DNA of 8,915 bases, from the NCBI GenBank assembly GCA_028694715.1, contig JAQVKJ010000032.1:1-8915 (forward strand), given 5' to 3'. Positions 6,922 to 8,915 of the stretch are shown in pieces (positions within the stretch are counted from its first letter, which is position 1; each line of letters starts with the position of its first letter). The position numbers and the translations under genes are program-made. Source of the DNA: Weeksellaceae bacterium (GTDB lineage: Bacteria; Bacteroidota; Bacteroidia; Flavobacteriales; Weeksellaceae). Below the pieces are notes generated by a model. That model searched no databases and was not told the origin of the DNA. It worked only from the letters and a program-made list of their open reading frames with translations.

Positions 6922-7434
6922 ATGTCAGTAAATTGGAAAATTGATCATGCCCATTCAGAGGTACAGTTCAAAGTGAAACATATGGTCATCTCTACAGTAA
7001 GTGGTGAATTCTTGGATTTTGACGCACAAGCAGAAACAGTGGATGAGGAATTCAGCAATCCCAAATTTGAATTTTCAGCAAATGTTGATTCCATCAACAC
7101 CAAAAACGAACACAGAGACAATCATTTGAAAAGTGATGATTTCTTTAATTCAGCCGATTATCCTGAATTGACTTTCAAAGGCAACAAGTTGACAGGCAAT
7201 GCCCTTGAGGGCGAAATTACCATCAAAGGTGTGACAAAGCCAATTGTGCTTGATGCGGATTTTGGCGGTGTAATTAACGATATGGAAGGTAACAAAAGGG
7301 CAGGTTTTGAATTCTCGGGCAAGCTAAACAGAAAGGATTTCGGGCTGAACTGGAGTGCAACAACAGAAGCCGGTGGATTGGTTGTGGCCGATGATGTGAA
7401 ACTTCTCATCAACCTTGAATTTGTAAAACAGTAA
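6922..7434 (+). CDS. YceI-family protein (polyisoprenoid-binding-type lipocalin-like barrel), apparently cytoplasmic
   Basis: Encodes 170 residues covering one whole YceI domain. Family blocks visible are WKIDHAHSEVQFKVKHM (5-21), the SINTKNEHRDNHLKSDDFF segment (57-75), YPELTFKG (80-87), GEITIKGVTKPIVLD (97-111) and RKDFGLNW (137-144). Members form a beta-barrel holding a long isoprenoid or other amphiphilic chain. Many homologues are periplasmic, but this one begins MSVNWKIDHAHS with no signal peptide, so it is probably cytoplasmic. It diverges from the efflux operon across a shared control region, making a link to envelope or solvent stress possible but unproven. The ATG fits the family's normal N-terminus, and a strong terminator follows. 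Confidence 0.95.
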   Translation: MSVNWKIDHAHSEVQFKVKHMVISTVSGEFLDFDAQAETVDEEFSNPKFEFSANVDSINTKNEHRDNHLKSDDFFNSADYPELTFKGNKLTGNALEGEITIKGVTKPIVLDADFGGVINDMEGNKRAGFEFSGKLNRKDFGLNWSATTEAGGLVVADDVKLLINLEFVKQ

Positions 7435-7457
7435 ACTCATAGTTTTCTACCAAAACT

Positions 7458-7498
7458 GCTGCCCGCTTGCTGATGATTGGAGCGGGTGGCTTTTTTTT
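7458..7498 (+). terminator. Rho-independent terminator of the YceI-family gene
   Basis: A 10-base stem forms between GCTGCCCGCT (7458-7467) and AGCGGGTGGC (7481-7490), with two G-U pairs, a 13-base loop and eight T immediately after. It starts 23 bases after the TAA. On the opposite strand the stem is followed by only four T, so it may also act weakly on transcripts arriving from xseB. The remaining bases to 7612 contain no gene or structure I can support. Confidence 0.9.
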
Positions 7499-7612
7499 GA
7501 TATTAAACAACAGCTTTAATTAAGCATTGTATTTTTTAATTTTGTAGATTGATTATCAGGTGTTTGATGGCTTTAACTTCATTGTATTCTTCAATTTATA
7601 AATCCTGCTGAT

Positions 7613-7819
7613 CTAAGATTCTTTGGCTTCCATTTCCTTCAGAATCTGTTGAACATTTTCCTCGGTGCTTGTGAGTTTCTCTTTGCATATTTTGATTAAT
7701 TCTGCGGCGCGACCGACTTTCTCTGACAGTTCGTCCACAGAAATTTCACCTTCTTCAATTTCACTGACGATGGTTTTCAGTTCATCAAATGCGGCTGTGT
7801 AATTCATTTTTTCATTCAT
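7613..7819 (-). CDS. xseB: Exodeoxyribonuclease VII small subunit
   Basis: Encodes a 68-residue (or 64-residue) helical protein with the XseB hallmarks: YTAAFDELKTIVSEIEEGE, then ISVDELSEKVGRAAELIKICKEKL, and a glutamate-rich tail. Several copies bind the long helix of XseA to form exonuclease VII, which degrades single-stranded DNA in both directions and acts in mismatch repair and DNA clean-up. There are two possible ATGs. The one at 7819 overlaps the xseA stop by 8 bases and gives MNEKMNYTAAF; the one at 7807 starts 4 bases after the xseA stop and gives MNYTAAF, closer to the usual family start. Either way the gene follows xseA in one transcript. Confidence 0.94.
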   Translation of the reverse strand: MNEKMNYTAAFDELKTIVSEIEEGEISVDELSEKVGRAAELIKICKEKLTSTEENVQQILKEMEAKES

Positions 7820-8915
7820 GATTTTTTGTATTAAGTATGGTTTCTACCCTGCTGACGATTTTTCCTTCAAAAAGCAAAGTTTCAATTGTGTCTCCCTTTT
7901 TGATGTCTATGGCTGATGTCATCGATTTTCCGTTAAGCAAACTGATGCTGTATCCTCGTTTCAATACATTTTCGGGTCTCAGATTTTGTACATTTTTCTC
8001 AATGTAACTGAGTTGCTGTTGTTGCTTTTTTATGTAGTCTGCCGATTTCTCATTGATCCGTTGTCCGAATCTCATCAATGCCGAATGTTCTTCTCTGATT
8101 TGTCTGAATGCAATTTTACCACTGTGTTCGGTTTGTATTTTCAAACCCAACTTGGCTTGATTCAGAATCGACAAGCTGTTGCTATGAATTTTCACCATAG
8201 CATTTTTTATTTCGCTTTTGTTTTTTTCAATCAGGCTGACACTGTCTGATCTGAATAGTTTTACCAGATTTTCAAGCGATTTATTTTCTCTTTCTAAGAT
8301 ATTTCTGGACTGAGTGATGATGGATTTCTCAGCCTCCAGAACCGGAACTGAAAAATCGTGAAATTTCTGTATCAGAAATTCGCCGAGTTTGGTGGGGGTG
8401 ATATGGTTTGAATGGGCAACCATTTCTGCTACGGTTTCATTGGTTGAATGACCGATTCCGGTCAATACCGGTAGCGGAAACGAAGCGATTTCTCTTGCCA
8501 GATGATAATCGTTGTAACAACTCAGTCCAACTTCGCCTCCACCACCACGGATGATGGCAGCAGTATCAAAATGATGTCTGAGCCGTTTGATCATTCTCAA
8601 TTGCCCGATCAGTTGCTCTGCAGCTTTGTCTCCCTGAAGCAGTGAAGGAAAGAGCATATGAAAAAAGCTGTAATTCCAATCGTTGTGGTCAATGATTTTA
8701 ACAAAATCGGCATAACCCTTGCTGGTTTCCACCGAAATCACAGCGATTCTTTGTGGCAGCAACGGAAGTTTTAGGCTTTTGTTACTGTTAAAAATTCCTT
8801 CTTGTTTCAGTTTTTGTATGCTAAGTTGTTTTTCTTTTTCCAGATCTCCCAAAGTAAAACTTGGGTCTATGTCCTGAATCCAGAGCGACAGTCCATATTT
8901 TGTGTCAAAAGTAAT
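7812..8915 (-). CDS. xseA: Exodeoxyribonuclease VII large subunit (partial, 5' end beyond the window)
   Basis: The 367 visible residues run in frame from the right edge to a TGA at 7812-7814. The open frame continues upstream of the TTG at 8850-8852 with YGLSLWIQDIDPSFTLGDLE, the end of the N-terminal OB-fold DNA-binding domain, so that TTG is not the start and most of the OB fold lies outside. The catalytic domain shows IAVISVETSKGYADFVKII (its Asp matches the conserved D of SK-x-D), IIRGGGGEVGLSCYND and VLTGIGHSTNETVAEMV followed by HITPTKLGEFLI. A long coiled-coil segment (roughly nucleotides 8350-7980) is the docking stalk for XseB. The C-terminal LRPENVLKRGYSISLLNGK block completes the protein. 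The GHETD motif of proteobacterial enzymes is GHSTN here. Confidence 0.95.
   Translation of the reverse strand: MTFDTKYGLSLWIQDIDPSFTLGDLEKEKQLSIQKLKQEGIFNSNKSLKLPLLPQRIAVISVETSKGYADFVKIIDHNDWNYSFFHMLFPSLLQGDKAAEQLIGQLRMIKRLRHHFDTAAIIRGGGGEVGLSCYNDYHLAREIASFPLPVLTGIGHSTNETVAEMVAHSNHITPTKLGEFLIQKFHDFSVPVLEAEKSIITQSRNILERENKSLENLVKLFRSDSVSLIEKNKSEIKNAMVKIHSNSLSILNQAKLGLKIQTEHSGKIAFRQIREEHSALMRFGQRINEKSADYIKKQQQQLSYIEKNVQNLRPENVLKRGYSISLLNGKSMTSAIDIKKGDTIETLLFEGKIVSRVETILNTKNHE

Noticed and set aside
7537..7611. TAATTTTG box (7537-7544) followed by a 14-codon plus-strand frame from 7567 to a TGA at 7611
   Set aside because: The box matches the consensus but has no -33 partner, the peptide is unremarkable, and such boxes arise easily in AT-rich intergenic DNA. 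An antisense RNA to xseB cannot be excluded but is not supported.
7986..8249. 87-codon plus-strand frame opposite xseA
   Set aside because: Antisense shadow of the xseA coiled-coil region; hydrophobic composition is the expected mirror of lysine/glutamine-rich codons.
1..8915. CRISPR array, insertion sequence or a new defence system
   Set aside because: No regularly spaced direct repeats, transposase or terminal inverted repeats were found. Apart from the uncertain left-edge fragment, every substantial gene belongs to a known family.

Overview
The window looks like a chromosomal segment from a member of the Bacteroidota. Three things point that way. Candidate promoters carry the phylum's TAnnTTTG box, at 430-437, 6777-6784 and 6888-6895. 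Genes start behind A/T-rich leaders with no Shine-Dalgarno sequence. The protein families (lipid-anchored RND adaptor, NodT-type outer-membrane lipoprotein, GbsR/MarR-like regulator, an XseA with an IRGGGGEVGL motif) are of types usual there. I cannot place it below phylum.

Layout: bases 1-335 are AT-rich and nearly gene-free, with a possible 3' end of a plus-strand gene (3-167) and a hairpin terminator (296-330). A tRNA-Leu(GAG) gene lies on the minus strand at 336-419. Then comes a four-gene minus-strand operon read from 6749 down to 510: a small winged-helix regulator, a periplasmic adaptor lipoprotein, an inner-membrane RND pump of the AcrB/HAE1 type and an outer-membrane channel lipoprotein. 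The genes are packed with gaps of 16 and 12 bases and a 4-base ATGA overlap. The three structural genes make a complete tripartite drug or solvent exporter across both membranes. The first gene probably controls it, because a 25-base imperfect palindrome (6792-6816) sits just upstream of the operon's -7 box.

A YceI-family lipid-binding-type protein gene (6922-7434, plus strand) diverges from this operon across a 172-base shared control region and ends at a strong terminator (7458-7498). Convergent with it on the minus strand are xseB (7613-7819) and the 3' part of xseA (7812 to the right edge), the two subunits of exonuclease VII, with overlapping or abutting reading frames.

I see no transposon, CRISPR array, phage or clearly new system. 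The best observations are the palindrome/promoter arrangement, which also corrects the regulator's start codon; the lack of an obvious strong terminator between the efflux operon and the tRNA; and the GHSTN form of the XseA signature.
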